Of a stretch of DNA of 64,000 nucleotides, positions 45,701-55,400 are shown piece after piece. How positions within the stretch are numbered: the stretch's first letter is position 1; every line of letters starts with the position of its first letter. The position numbers and the translations under genes are program-made. The notes under the pieces are model-generated. The model did not search any database, was not told the origin of the DNA, and saw only the letters and a list, made by a program, of their open reading frames with translations. The DNA is from an uncultured Alphaproteobacteria bacterium (GTDB lineage: Bacteria > Pseudomonadota > Alphaproteobacteria > Rhizobiales > Beijerinckiaceae). Where the stretch lies: NCBI GenBank assembly GCA_937988775.1, contig CALKHP010000050.1, positions 132,194 to 196,193 of the forward strand. Direction: 5' to 3'.

Positions 45701-46705
45701 TCAGTTGACACCAAGCTTGGTGCGCGCATCCTGGATGATCTTGTAGATCTCCTGCCCGGCCGACCCGGCATCCTTCGCCAGCGTCTCGTTGATCGGCGCA
45801 TAGACTTTCTGCCAGGCCTTCTTGTTCTCGCCTGTGCTGATGATGACCTTCATATGCTTGGGAAGGAATTCGTCGGCCTGCCTTTCCTCGGCCTCCATTG
45901 CGGCCCACGACGTTTTGGACAGGTTCGCACCCGCCGTCTCGACGATCGCCTGCTGCTCGGGCGTCAACTTGTTCCAGGTCTTCTTGTTGATCGCCAGGAA
46001 GAACACCATGAGATCGTCGCGCACGATGGTGCCGTATTTGAACATTTCGTAGAGCTTGCGGCTCACGAAGGAACTCGGCCCGGTCTGCCCGATGCTTACC
46101 GTGCCCTTTTGATAGGCGACGAACTGCTCGGAGCCGGGAATGGCTTCCGGCTTGGCGCCCACGGCCTGTGCTTTCAGGATCTGGGTCTTTTCCAGAGCGC
46201 GGATCGTGAGGCCCTTCATATCCTCGGGCTTCTCGATGGGGTGCACGTTCGTCCCGTACATGGAGAAATAGCCATAGGGATGCATGGCGACGATCTTCAT
46301 GCCGAGGCGATCGAAACGGGCGTTGAGCGGCCCGGCAAGGTCTTCGCTGAACAGCTTCTTGGCCAGTTCGGGGCTGTCGACCATGAACGGTCCGTCGAGC
46401 AGTTCAAGCTCGGGATAGATCGGCGCGATATACGGCGTCACCATGTCGCCCATCTCGATGGCGCCGCTGCCCACCGCCATCGGGAGTTCCGGCCCCTTGA
46501 AGAGCGAGCCCGACGGGTGAATCTGAATGACGACCGCGCCGGCCGTCTTGTCCTTTACTTCGGCTTTGAAAGCTTCCAGCGCCTTCACCGAGTGATGCCC
46601 GGGCGGCATTTGCGTGCTGAGTCGGAGAACTGTTTCAGCATGCGCGGAAGCTATCAGCAACGCGGACAGGCCAACTCCGATAAGTGTACGGCTCAACAAG
46701 GACAT
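45701..46705 (-). CDS. TRAP transporter substrate-binding protein (DctP type)
   Basis: A 334-residue receptor with a signal peptide ending at ASAHAE. The family arginine sits in LTIRALEKTQ, followed by GAKPEAIPGSEQFVAYQKGTV. It is the first gene of the operon, facing a GntR gene across 127 bases that contain a palindromic operator candidate. The CoA-dependent enzymes around it suggest a dicarboxylic or branched acid as substrate. Confidence 0.92.
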   Translation of the reverse strand: MSLLSRTLIGVGLSALLIASAHAETVLRLSTQMPPGHHSVKALEAFKAEVKDKTAGAVVIQIHPSGSLFKGPELPMAVGSGAIEMGDMVTPYIAPIYPELELLDGPFMVDSPELAKKLFSEDLAGPLNARFDRLGMKIVAMHPYGYFSMYGTNVHPIEKPEDMKGLTIRALEKTQILKAQAVGAKPEAIPGSEQFVAYQKGTVSIGQTGPSSFVSRKLYEMFKYGTIVRDDLMVFFLAINKKTWNKLTPEQQAIVETAGANLSKTSWAAMEAEERQADEFLPKHMKVIISTGENKKAWQKVYAPINETLAKDAGSAGQEIYKIIQDARTKLGVN

Positions 46706-46798
46706 GAGGCCCCTCCCCTAGAATATGCTGTTGCGTCTTGATCAGCGCATTCGCACGCCACACCAAAACTTCTCGCCTCGAGAGCGAGTTTACAGGAT

Positions 46799-46815
46799 TG
46801 TCTGGCAATCAGACA
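46799..46815. promoter_or_regulatory. Palindromic operator candidate for the GntR regulator
   Basis: TGTCTG-GCAAT-CAGACA is a perfect inverted repeat in the gap between the divergent GntR and TRAP genes, ending 17 bases before the GntR start codon. Size and symmetry fit FCD-type GntR sites. It may serve both autoregulation and control of the TRAP operon. Confidence 0.5.
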
Positions 46816-46832
46816 TGCGCTAACATGACGAA

Positions 46833-47555
46833 ATGAGCTTACAAGTCAAGCGCGACTCAGCCTCCCTGCGCTTCCAGGTGGAAAAAAACATCCGGCTGGC
46901 GATCGCTACCGGTCGCTTCAAGCCCGGCGACCGGCTTGTCGAACGCGAGCTATGCGAACTGCTCAGCGTCAGCCGATCCTCGATCCGCGAAGCCTTGCGG
47001 CAGCTCGAAGCCGAGGGCCTGATTGCCAACGTGCCGTATCGCGGCACGCTGGTTGCCGTGCTGACCATCGCGGAGGCGCGCCAGCTCTACGAAATCCGCG
47101 AACTCATGGAGCGGATCGCGGCACGCGATTTCACGCTATCGGCGGATGACGAGGCGATCCGCCACCTCAGGCAAACGATGTGGGTTCTGGAGGCGGCGGT
47201 CGCAAACGGCACATCGGTGGAAATGCTCGAGGCTTCCGACGCTTTCTATACGATCCTGCTCGAGCATAGCGGCAACACGATCGTCCGGCAGGTGATGGTG
47301 CCGTTGTTCAACCGGATCACGCTGCTGCGCGTCACGTCGATGTCATCGCCCGGGCGCGCCGCCGACAGCATGGCCGAGATGCGCGCCATCCTGACCGCGA
47401 TCGAGGCGCGCGACCCTGAAGCTGCGGCCGAGGCAGCGGCGGCGCATGCGCGCCGGGCCGGCGTGACGGCATTGGCCGTGCTGGCAAAGAGAGACCAGAA
47501 CAAGCCGGCGGAGCATGGCACAGGCAAGCGCCCGGGAAGCGCGTCCTATGGATAG
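46833..47555 (+). CDS. GntR-family transcriptional regulator (FCD type)
   Basis: A 240-residue regulator with a winged helix (ERELCELLSVSRSSIREALRQLEAEGL) and an FCD effector domain carrying DAFYTILLEHSGN and a late AAHARRA segment. It is divergent from the TRAP operon and overlaps the CoA hydrolase/transferase gene by eight bases, so it probably senses a pathway acid or CoA ester and controls both arms. Confidence 0.92.
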   Translation: MSLQVKRDSASLRFQVEKNIRLAIATGRFKPGDRLVERELCELLSVSRSSIREALRQLEAEGLIANVPYRGTLVAVLTIAEARQLYEIRELMERIAARDFTLSADDEAIRHLRQTMWVLEAAVANGTSVEMLEASDAFYTILLEHSGNTIVRQVMVPLFNRITLLRVTSMSSPGRAADSMAEMRAILTAIEARDPEAAAEAAAAHARRAGVTALAVLAKRDQNKPAEHGTGKRPGSASYG

Positions 47556-48828
47556 CGCGTCGCTGCCTGTCACACTCGATACGTCCACCGAATACGATCT
47601 TTCCGGCCTGCTCCCAGCGGGGAGCCGCATTCTGCTCGGGCACTCGGGCGCGGAACCGACCGGCCTCGTGAAGCTGCTCGACCGTCAGGCATCGAGGCTC
47701 GCGCTTGATTCGACGTTTGTCGGGCTGTCGTTCACGCAAACGCTTTCCGGTCCGAGCGCCGCGCATCTTCACCTGCGCGCGCTCGGCGGCGCCGGCACGA
47801 ACCGCCGCTTCGCGCGCATGGGCATGCTCGACATCGTGCCATGCCAATACTCGCTCGTGCCGGAAATGATCACGAGCGGGCGCATCGGCTTCGATGCCGC
47901 GCTGCTTCAGGTTTCGCCGGCCGCGGCCGGGGCGTTCAATCTCGGGATCGTCACCGATTATCTCGCAACGGCCGCATCGGTCGCGCCGCGCATCCTGGTC
48001 GAGGTCAACGACCAGATGCCACGGACTTTCGGCGATACCGAGATTACCGCCGACCGCGTCCACACCGTGCTGCACACGTCGCGGCCGCTGATCGAGCAGC
48101 CGCCCTCGCTTCCCTCCGACATCGACCGGGCAATCGGCGCCCATGTCGCGCGCCTCGTCCCTGACGGCGCGACGCTGCAAATCGGCCTTGGCTCGATTCC
48201 CGAGGCGGTTCTGGCGAGCCTCGCGGGCAAGCGCGATCTGGGAATCCATTCCGGCGTTATCGGCGATGGCGTTGTCTCGCTGATCGAGGCCGGGGCGGTG
48301 ACGGGCCGCCGCAAGGAGCGCGACCAGGGCGTTGTCGTGACCGGATCGCTGCTCGGCACAAGGCGCCTCTATTCATGGGCGGATATGAATGCGGCCGTTC
48401 GGCTGCGCTCGAGCACCTATACGCATAGCGCGGCCATCCTGGCCGGATTTGAAACGCTCGTCACGATCAATTCGGCGATCGAAGTCGATCTCACCGGCCA
48501 GATAAATGCGGAGGTCGCCGCCGGCGAGCATATCGGCGTTCTCGGCGGCCATACTGACTTCGTCCGTGCCGGCGCACGATCGCTCAAGGGGCGCTCGATC
48601 GTCGCCCTGCCCTCCGCTGCGCGCGCCGGCAAGACCACCAGGATCGTGGCTCAGTTGTCACGCGGCGTGGTCAGCACGTCGCGCGGCGACGCGGACACGA
48701 TCGTGACCGAATACGGGATCGCGGAGCTAAAGGGTCTATCATTGCGCGAGCGCGCCCGCGCCCTGATCGCCATTGCCCATCCCGATTTCCGTTCCGATCT
48801 CGAGAAAGCCGCCGAAAGTCTCGTCTGA
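47548..48828 (+). CDS. Acetyl-CoA hydrolase/transferase family protein
   Basis: A 426-residue class-I CoA-transferase of the 4-hydroxybutyrate CoA-transferase/acetyl-CoA hydrolase family. Visible stretches are LQIGLGSIPEAVL, GVIGDGVVSLIEAGAV and NSAIEVDLTGQINAE. It would move CoA between acetate or succinate and the imported acid. I start it at ATG 47548, which overlaps the GntR stop; an in-frame upstream ATG at 47515 is possible. Confidence 0.88.
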   Translation: MDSASLPVTLDTSTEYDLSGLLPAGSRILLGHSGAEPTGLVKLLDRQASRLALDSTFVGLSFTQTLSGPSAAHLHLRALGGAGTNRRFARMGMLDIVPCQYSLVPEMITSGRIGFDAALLQVSPAAAGAFNLGIVTDYLATAASVAPRILVEVNDQMPRTFGDTEITADRVHTVLHTSRPLIEQPPSLPSDIDRAIGAHVARLVPDGATLQIGLGSIPEAVLASLAGKRDLGIHSGVIGDGVVSLIEAGAVTGRRKERDQGVVVTGSLLGTRRLYSWADMNAAVRLRSSTYTHSAAILAGFETLVTINSAIEVDLTGQINAEVAAGEHIGVLGGHTDFVRAGARSLKGRSIVALPSAARAGKTTRIVAQLSRGVVSTSRGDADTIVTEYGIAELKGLSLRERARALIAIAHPDFRSDLEKAAESLV

Positions 48829-48927
48829 CATGAATCCAAAACTTCGCGCACCATGGTGCAAACGTCGAGGCTCCCTTTGCGCGGCCACGCTTTCTCGCAC
48901 CAGAGCCACCGGCAGCTGGAGGCCGGC

Positions 48928-50034
48928 ATGACGGCGACGTTCCTCTCCGGCACCGTCATCGAGGTGAGCCGGCCCGACACACCGCCCGGCATTCGGCTGG
49001 CGGCCTCGCTGGCAACCAAGATCGCCGCCGATCTCGGCGCCCGTGTCGTGAAAATCGAACCGCCGGGCGGCGATCCGGTGCGGCGGATGCCGCCGCTCCT
49101 GGACAAGGGCGACGCCGGGAGCAGCGCCCTCTTCCAGTTCCTCAATACCGGCAAGCAAGCTATCGTGCTGGATCTGGAGCAATCCCGCGGGCGCGACACG
49201 CTGGCGTCCCTCCTGGCCAAGGCCGATGCGGTTGTCGAGGCAGGCGACCCGACGCCGGATGATGGCGCGGGCGGATCGCTCGTGCGGGTTCGCCTGTCGC
49301 CCTTCGGCAACCGGCCGGACTTGCGCGCCGTTCCGGTCAGCGAACTGACCATTCTGGCGCTTGGCGGCCTCCTCGACCTCGTCGGCGATCCCGCCAGAGC
49401 GCCATTGCGGCTTGGCGGCCACCAGGCCGCCTATTCCGCCGGGCTTGCGGCCTATGCCGGCCTGATGGCCGGGCTGATGACCAGGAAGCGGCACGGCGCC
49501 GGCGAAACCGTGAACATCTCGCTGCTCGATGTTGCGCTTTGGGTGAACTGGAAGTCGCCCGCCGGTGCGCTGCTGCTTGGCCGCGCGCCGACACGCCAGG
49601 GGCCGGAGGCGGAATGGCAGGTCCTGCCGTGCAGCGACGGCTATATCGCGCTGGTCTATGCCGACAAGGACTGGCCGGCGCTTTGCGCTCTGGCACGCGA
49701 GCCGAAACTGGCGGTTGGGGAATTCGCCAACGCGGCCGGGCGGCGGAGCCGGCGGCAAGAGGTGCTGCAACTCCTGGCGCAGGCCTTCGCCGGCCGTGCG
49801 CGCAACGAACTCTATGCGGAAATAAAGGCGAGCGGCATTCCGATGGGCCCGGTGCTCAGCCCGGCTGAGTTGCTCGAGGACCGGCAATATCTCGCGCGGG
49901 ATTTCATGGCCAAGGTTTCGCACGCCGATTTCAGCGCCTTCAGCATGCCGCGCGTGCCGCTGCGCTGGAACGGGGCCGGCTTCCAGCCACGGCCCGCTCC
50001 CGATCTTCCTGTCGCCGAGGAGGTTATTCCATGA
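48928..50034 (+). CDS. CaiB/BaiF family CoA-transferase, subunit without the usual catalytic Asp
   Basis: A 368-residue family III CoA-transferase-like protein. The ATG 48928 has GGAGG five bases upstream; an earlier ATG at 48853 adds 25 residues without family character. At the place where active members carry an aspartate, this protein reads GGHQAAYSAGLAAYAG. It overlaps the next CaiB gene by four bases, so the two probably form a heteromer in which this chain is structural, as in the BbsE/BbsF pair. Confidence 0.82.
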   Translation: MTATFLSGTVIEVSRPDTPPGIRLAASLATKIAADLGARVVKIEPPGGDPVRRMPPLLDKGDAGSSALFQFLNTGKQAIVLDLEQSRGRDTLASLLAKADAVVEAGDPTPDDGAGGSLVRVRLSPFGNRPDLRAVPVSELTILALGGLLDLVGDPARAPLRLGGHQAAYSAGLAAYAGLMAGLMTRKRHGAGETVNISLLDVALWVNWKSPAGALLLGRAPTRQGPEAEWQVLPCSDGYIALVYADKDWPALCALAREPKLAVGEFANAAGRRSRRQEVLQLLAQAFAGRARNELYAEIKASGIPMGPVLSPAELLEDRQYLARDFMAKVSHADFSAFSMPRVPLRWNGAGFQPRPAPDLPVAEEVIP

Positions 50035-51209
50035 CGTCGCAACGCAACCTGCCGGCGGCAGGGCTGAGAGTGATCGATCTCGGCATCATCACGGCCGGGG
50101 CGAGCACGTCGGCCATCCTTGCCGATCTCGGCGCCGATGTGGTCAAGATCGAATCCGCCTCATATCTCGACCCCTTCCGCTTGTGGGATATCGCCAAGAC
50201 GGACGGGCGGTGGTGGGATGCTTCGCCGCTCTACCACTTCACCAACCGCAACAAGCGCGGCGTCAGCATCGACCTGAAATCGGCTGCGGGGCGCGAACTG
50301 ATCCTCGCCCTTGTGCGCCAGGCCGATGTCGTGGTGGAGAATTTCCGGCGCGGCGTGCTCGACAAACTCGGCCTCGGCTTTGCCGCTCTGCACGCCGCCA
50401 ACCCGCGCATCGTCCTCGCCTCGATATCCAGCCAGGGTGAGGATGGACCCGATTGCCACGCGGTGTCCTTCGGCTCGACGCTGGACGCCACTTCGGGCCT
50501 CGCCTGGCTGTCGGGCTATGAAGGCGGGCCACCGACGATCAGTGGCCGCGATCTCAATTTTCCCGACCAGGTCGTGTCGATTTTCGCCGCCGGCAGCATT
50601 CTCGCCGCCCTCCAGCATGTCGCGGAGAGCGGCGAAGGAGGCCATCTCGACCTGCCGCAACGCGAGCTGACAAGTTTCCTGATCGGCGAGGAGGTCATCA
50701 TGGCCTCACGCGGCGGCGCTGAGCGAGGCCGCATGGGCAACAAGGCCGAGGCCGCCTTGCTGCAGGACGTCTTTCAGGCGCAGGACGGCTGGGTCGCGGT
50801 GACGATCGCCAGCCGCTCTGAGGCTGAAACACTGATCCAAGAGCTTGCTCTCGGCGGCAATGGCGACATCGCAAAACATCTGTCGGCCTGGGTGGCGGCG
50901 CGATCGAAAGCGGCAGCGGCCGACGCCCTGCAACGGCTTGGCATTCCCGCCGCGCCGGTACGTGGCTCCGCCGATCTCGGCGAACTATCCGCCGCCGATC
51001 TCGGATGGGCGATCGTCAATGGCCCCGATGGCGTGCCGGCCAAGGGGTTCCCGTTTCAATTGCAACATGCACCACTCGCGGTGCGAAGCCGCGCGCCCGC
51101 TCTCGGCGAACATACCGAAGCGATCCTGTCCGATCTGCTCGGCCTCGACCGGCAAGAACTGGATGCCCTGAAGGCAGCCGGTATTACCCGCGACGTTCCA
51201 GCCCGGTGA
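50031..51209 (+). CDS. CaiB/BaiF family CoA-transferase, likely catalytic subunit
   Basis: A 392-residue family III CoA-transferase. The start VIDLGIITAGASTSAILADLG is the CoA-binding Rossmann segment, and SGRDLNFPDQVVSIF contains an aspartate at the position of the active-site residue that forms the acyl-CoA anhydride. It is coupled to the preceding CaiB gene. Together they probably activate the acid imported by the TRAP system. Confidence 0.87.
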   Translation: MTSQRNLPAAGLRVIDLGIITAGASTSAILADLGADVVKIESASYLDPFRLWDIAKTDGRWWDASPLYHFTNRNKRGVSIDLKSAAGRELILALVRQADVVVENFRRGVLDKLGLGFAALHAANPRIVLASISSQGEDGPDCHAVSFGSTLDATSGLAWLSGYEGGPPTISGRDLNFPDQVVSIFAAGSILAALQHVAESGEGGHLDLPQRELTSFLIGEEVIMASRGGAERGRMGNKAEAALLQDVFQAQDGWVAVTIASRSEAETLIQELALGGNGDIAKHLSAWVAARSKAAAADALQRLGIPAAPVRGSADLGELSAADLGWAIVNGPDGVPAKGFPFQLQHAPLAVRSRAPALGEHTEAILSDLLGLDRQELDALKAAGITRDVPAR

Positions 51210-51244
51210 GAGCCTACAACCAGCAAGCCAATGAGGGTTCCGTG

Positions 51245-52225
51245 ATGAAAGCCATGGTGTGTCGGGAGTTCGGCGAGCCGGAGGTGCTCCGCCTCGAGGA
51301 GGCGCAGCCGCGCAAGCCGGGGCCGCGTGAGGTCAGGGTCGCAATCAAGGCGGCCGGGGTGAACTTCCCCGATTCCCTGATGCTCGCCGGCAAGTACCAG
51401 GTGAAGCCGCCATTTCCGTTCACGCCCGGCCTCGAGGCCGCCGGCGACGTGATCGAGGTCGGAGCGGAGGTCGAGGGCCTCGCGGCCGGCCAGCGCGTCA
51501 TGCTGATGGCGCGGCGCGGCGGCTGTTTCGCGACCGAGTTGACGCTGGATGCGGCCACTGTCGTGCCGTTGCCGGAGGGGATCGATTATGTCACCGCCGC
51601 CTGCTTCCCGATCACCTACGGCACGGCGCATTTTGCGCTCACCCATCGCGGCCAGCTCAAGCCCGGACAGACCCTGCTTGTCACCGGCGCGGCGGGCGGT
51701 GTCGGCATCGCGGCCATCGAAATCGGCAAGGCGCTCGGCGCGCGCGTGATCGCCGCCGCCGGCAGCCCGGAGCGCCTGAAGATCGCCGCGAAGCACGGCG
51801 CCGACATCCTGATCGATTACAATGCGGAAAGCCTGAGGGATCGCGTCAAGGCCGTCACGGATGGGCGCGGCGTCGACGTCGCCTTCGATCCGGTGGGCGG
51901 CGACATCTTCGATCAATGCGTCCGATCGATGGGCTGGGAGGGGCGCCTGCTCGTCATCGGTTTCGCTGCCGGGCGCATTCCTTCGGCGCCGGCAAACCTC
52001 GTGCTGGTGAAAAATTTTTCCGTGGTTGGCGTGGTCTTCGGCGCGCACACGGAGCGCTTCCCGGCCGAGAGCGCCGCCCGGTTCACGGAGTTGCTCGGTT
52101 GGCTCCAGGATGGGCGCCTGCATCCCCTTGTCTCACAGACCTACCCGCTGGAAGAAGCGAGCAGAGCCGTTCGCCAACTCGCCGAGCGCCGCGCAACGGG
52201 CAAGCTCGCCCTTGTCACATCATAG
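51245..52225 (+). CDS. NADPH:quinone oxidoreductase family protein (zinc-free MDR)
   Basis: A 326-residue medium-chain reductase of the QOR group. The nucleotide motif GAAGGVGIAA and the start MKAMVCREFGEPEVLRLEE are typical; structural-zinc cysteines are missing. It reduces quinones or enoyl groups with NADPH. It is the last host gene before the integration site at 52307, and its 3' end is intact. Start ATG 51245 follows GAGGGTTCC. Confidence 0.9.
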   Translation: MKAMVCREFGEPEVLRLEEAQPRKPGPREVRVAIKAAGVNFPDSLMLAGKYQVKPPFPFTPGLEAAGDVIEVGAEVEGLAAGQRVMLMARRGGCFATELTLDAATVVPLPEGIDYVTAACFPITYGTAHFALTHRGQLKPGQTLLVTGAAGGVGIAAIEIGKALGARVIAAAGSPERLKIAAKHGADILIDYNAESLRDRVKAVTDGRGVDVAFDPVGGDIFDQCVRSMGWEGRLLVIGFAAGRIPSAPANLVLVKNFSVVGVVFGAHTERFPAESAARFTELLGWLQDGRLHPLVSQTYPLEEASRAVRQLAERRATGKLALVTS

Positions 52226-52306
52226 GATCGGCCGAGGTCGCATTTCCTTGAACAAGCTTCGACCTGCTCCCGCGATAGCCAGCGACAGCACGCGGATGAT
52301 GCCAAA

Positions 52307-52318
52307 TCATTCCCACTC
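52307..52318. other. Candidate attachment site (guaA 3'-end core)
   Basis: TCATTCCCACTC is the reverse complement of GAGTGGGAATGA, the Glu-Trp-Glu-stop end of guaA, a known target of tyrosine integrases. It lies exactly where intact host genes stop and mobile genes begin. No guaA is present here, so this would be the copy created by integration. Confidence 0.6.
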
Positions 52319-52382
52319 CATTATCAATGACACATCTATCATATTGTTATATAATGATATTTTTCAGTGCGTGCGTTAGAGA

Positions 52383-52402
52383 TACCGTCACTTTTACCGT
52401 CA
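52383..52402 (+). repeat. Direct repeat TACCGTCA x2 near the att site
   Basis: TACCGTCA occurs at 52383-52390 and 52395-52402, 12 bases apart, in an AT-rich stretch 65-95 bases from the att core; the second copy overlaps the helicase stop codon. Position and spacing suit arm-type integrase or excisionase binding sites. Confidence 0.35.
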
Positions 52403-55400
52403 ACTCTCGTTGGCAGGGTCGTCTAGATCATTGAACGCTTGGGCTAGCACAGCGGCTGTAACGTCATTGCGCACGGCGTCCATGTCCGACGATGGACCAG
52501 CAGTGAATAGGGACCGCATGGTCTGACATTCCTCGAATGTTACAACCCGGGAAGCGGCTGTCGTCATCTGCCTCAATGCAGCGTGATGGCGATCATGGTC
52601 GCCGGATCGTACCATCTGAGGAAGCATATCGATGACGGGAAGCATACTCTCGCCACGCTCCTTGGCCTTGTGACTAGCAATCTGCCCGAGCAACCCACAC
52701 ATAAAACCTAGATCTGGAGCGATGCGGATTGCAAAACGACGAGCGCGTTGGGCCACCACGGATCGACTGGCCTGCTGCTTCACGTTACCTTCGTGCTCTC
52801 GAATGAACGCAAGAAGCCACGCTTCGATGTCTACAAGTGTTTTACCACCACACCACATCGAAACCAAAGTTTGAAGCGCTGCTAAAATCCGCCGAGCGGT
52901 CGCCTTCGGCTTCGTCGTATTCGAGTAGGCTCGTGCGAATACAGATTCCAGCGCGGTCTCTCTCACGAAGATCGTCAGGTCTAGAGGATGCTCTGCAACA
53001 ATCTCAAGGAGCCAGCGAAGCCAATCTTCGGTAGCTGTCTTATCGACTGGCGCATCGTTTAATGCTTGGGCTAAGCGCTCGACCAACCTCGGAGGAACAC
53101 CGTTACGGACCGCAATTTCTTGCTGCCAGTCGAGGACTGGAGGGTCTTCAAGTTGTTCCTCGGCATTTTTCAGAACTGAGCGGCGTCGTTCGAGCCACCT
53201 ATCCGCGCTTCGGACGTCCGCCTCCTTCTTCCGGAAATATCCAAAAGAGCGGCGAACGATATCATCGAAACCGCTTTCGCCAGCAGTTGTAACAGCCGAC
53301 AGTCGCCGTATCATCGATTGCACCTTCGGATCGGAATCCGCGGTCGCTTCAATCCGATCGAGAAGCAGTTCGATCGGATCATAAATCTCTTCGCAAGCGT
53401 CCTGCTCGGAAAAAACCGTACTTAGGAGTGATTGGGAAACAAGGTTGAGGTTATTCCTGTTCACCCTGATCGGGCTGGCTGGAACCACGATAGCGAGCCC
53501 GGTTGCAGCATATGCGGCACGCCCAGCCCTGCCCAGCGCATTCAAAATTTCATGAGGCCGTAGATCAGTTCGAGGATTTCCGTTCGGGTCATCAACTGCA
53601 CTTCTGTCGGTGCCAGCCAAGACCACGACGTCGCATGGGAGATTGAGGCCCTGCGCAATCGTAGATGTCGCCGCGATTACGTCTAACCCGACCCCAGGAC
53701 TCTCGACATCTCGACGTGCACGGAAAATGCCCTCTGTAAGTCTCCTTTCCAAGGGCAGCAGATCGCCATGATGTACGGCTGCCCTGCGAGCCGCAGGATC
53801 GAATGCAGCATCGGTTGACCCGACATCTTTCAAAATCGAGCGTCGAATTCCCTCCTGCACTTCATCAAGTGCGATGGTCGCTGGGGGAAGGCCACTATTG
53901 ATATGATCGGCAACGCTTCGACACGCTCTAGTGTCATTGCAGAACACAATCACACGCTTGCCTACTGCGGCATATTCTGCGGCAATCTGTGCTGCCACCT
54001 CGTTCCTGTTCGAGGTAAGTCTGCCGGCAACGTTCTTGATGAGCGGAGGCTTCTCATTTGTCAGGGCTTGCACAACAAGCTTTTCCGGCCTTTTAGGGTG
54101 CCAGCCAGAGATCAGAGAAAACAACCCCAGTGGCTGAACCGGGACCCTGTTGCGGGCAGCCTTTGTAAGCTCCCTAGTTGCAAGCCGTGCCGCTTGGGCC
54201 ACCTCGGAATTATCGTAGATCACACACGATCGAAGTTGTCGCGTCGGCTTCCACGGATCATCGAAAGCCTCGACATCTCGGCCAGTCACATCGCGCAACC
54301 ACCGTGCAATCTCTCCGCCATTCGCGACCATGGCGGATAACAACAATAAATCTGCCTCTTTGCGAGTCCTGAGAAACGTCAATAACGCCAGCATGGAATC
54401 GATCGCGCGGGCATTTATCCGAGGGGACGTTGTGGGGTCCTCCGATCCGATAAGATGAAACTCATCGAAAACGAGAAGCCCGACCCTGGCGAACAATTCC
54501 GGTGCAAAGCCCAAAAGAGCCAAGCACCTTTCGGGCGTCATCACTGAAAACCGTGGCAACCTTTCACCGAGTTCGTCCAGCGCGATGTCCTCCACCACGC
54601 TAACGGACTCAAGATCACCGATTTGCGCCGACATGTCAGCTTCGACCTGATCCACCAAAGCGTGCGTTGGCGCTAAATAGACGACGCTTTCCGCCGAACA
54701 CAGTGTCGAGGCAATTTTCAACACTGAAAGCGTTGTCTTCCCCGAACCTGTTGGGGAGGTCATCACCATCGACCGTCCCCGGTTCAGATAGCCGGTCCTG
54801 ATCGCTTTGAGATGATTGATCCACAGGAAAGGACGTGAACGCGCCTGTGATAGAACCCAAGCATTCCAAGGCTCGACCTGAGCACCTGATGGCGACGGAA
54901 GTCGAACGAGCATGGCGGCCTGGATGCCATCGACCAGCCGGCGCAACAGCGTGGCGAGGTGATGCGGGCCTGCGAACTGATGATAGACGACGCCATCAAT
55001 TCCCAGCTCGATTTCCTCGGCTGCGACCTGGGACAATCTAATCACGCGCTCAAGCCGTGAGCGGGGGTCCGTGTCCGGATCACCGCCACCCCATGCCTCT
55101 CTGCCGAGTTGCTGAACAGCGCGGGCGCATTCCCGCAGAAGAAGGTCTGTCGCCACTTCCCGACTATCGCCCGATATAATCGAGTCTTCGTTTAGGTTGC
55201 GCTCCGTCAACGTCCCGAGATTGCCGGTTGCTAGTTCCCTGATACTCAGGATCAACGAGCGCCTGACTGCCCTAGGCTCCCCCCTCGCTCGAAGCTGTAC
55301 CGCTACTTCTGCGGCATCCGCCGCTCTATCCGCGATAAGGAACAGAAGCGTGGCCGAAATTGCCGACCCTATGGCGTCGCTTGACACGACCGTGGGGCGA

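Noticed and set aside
52300..52400. A tRNA gene fragment as integration site
   Set aside because: No cloverleaf or T-loop sequence is visible; the short match is to the end of guaA instead.
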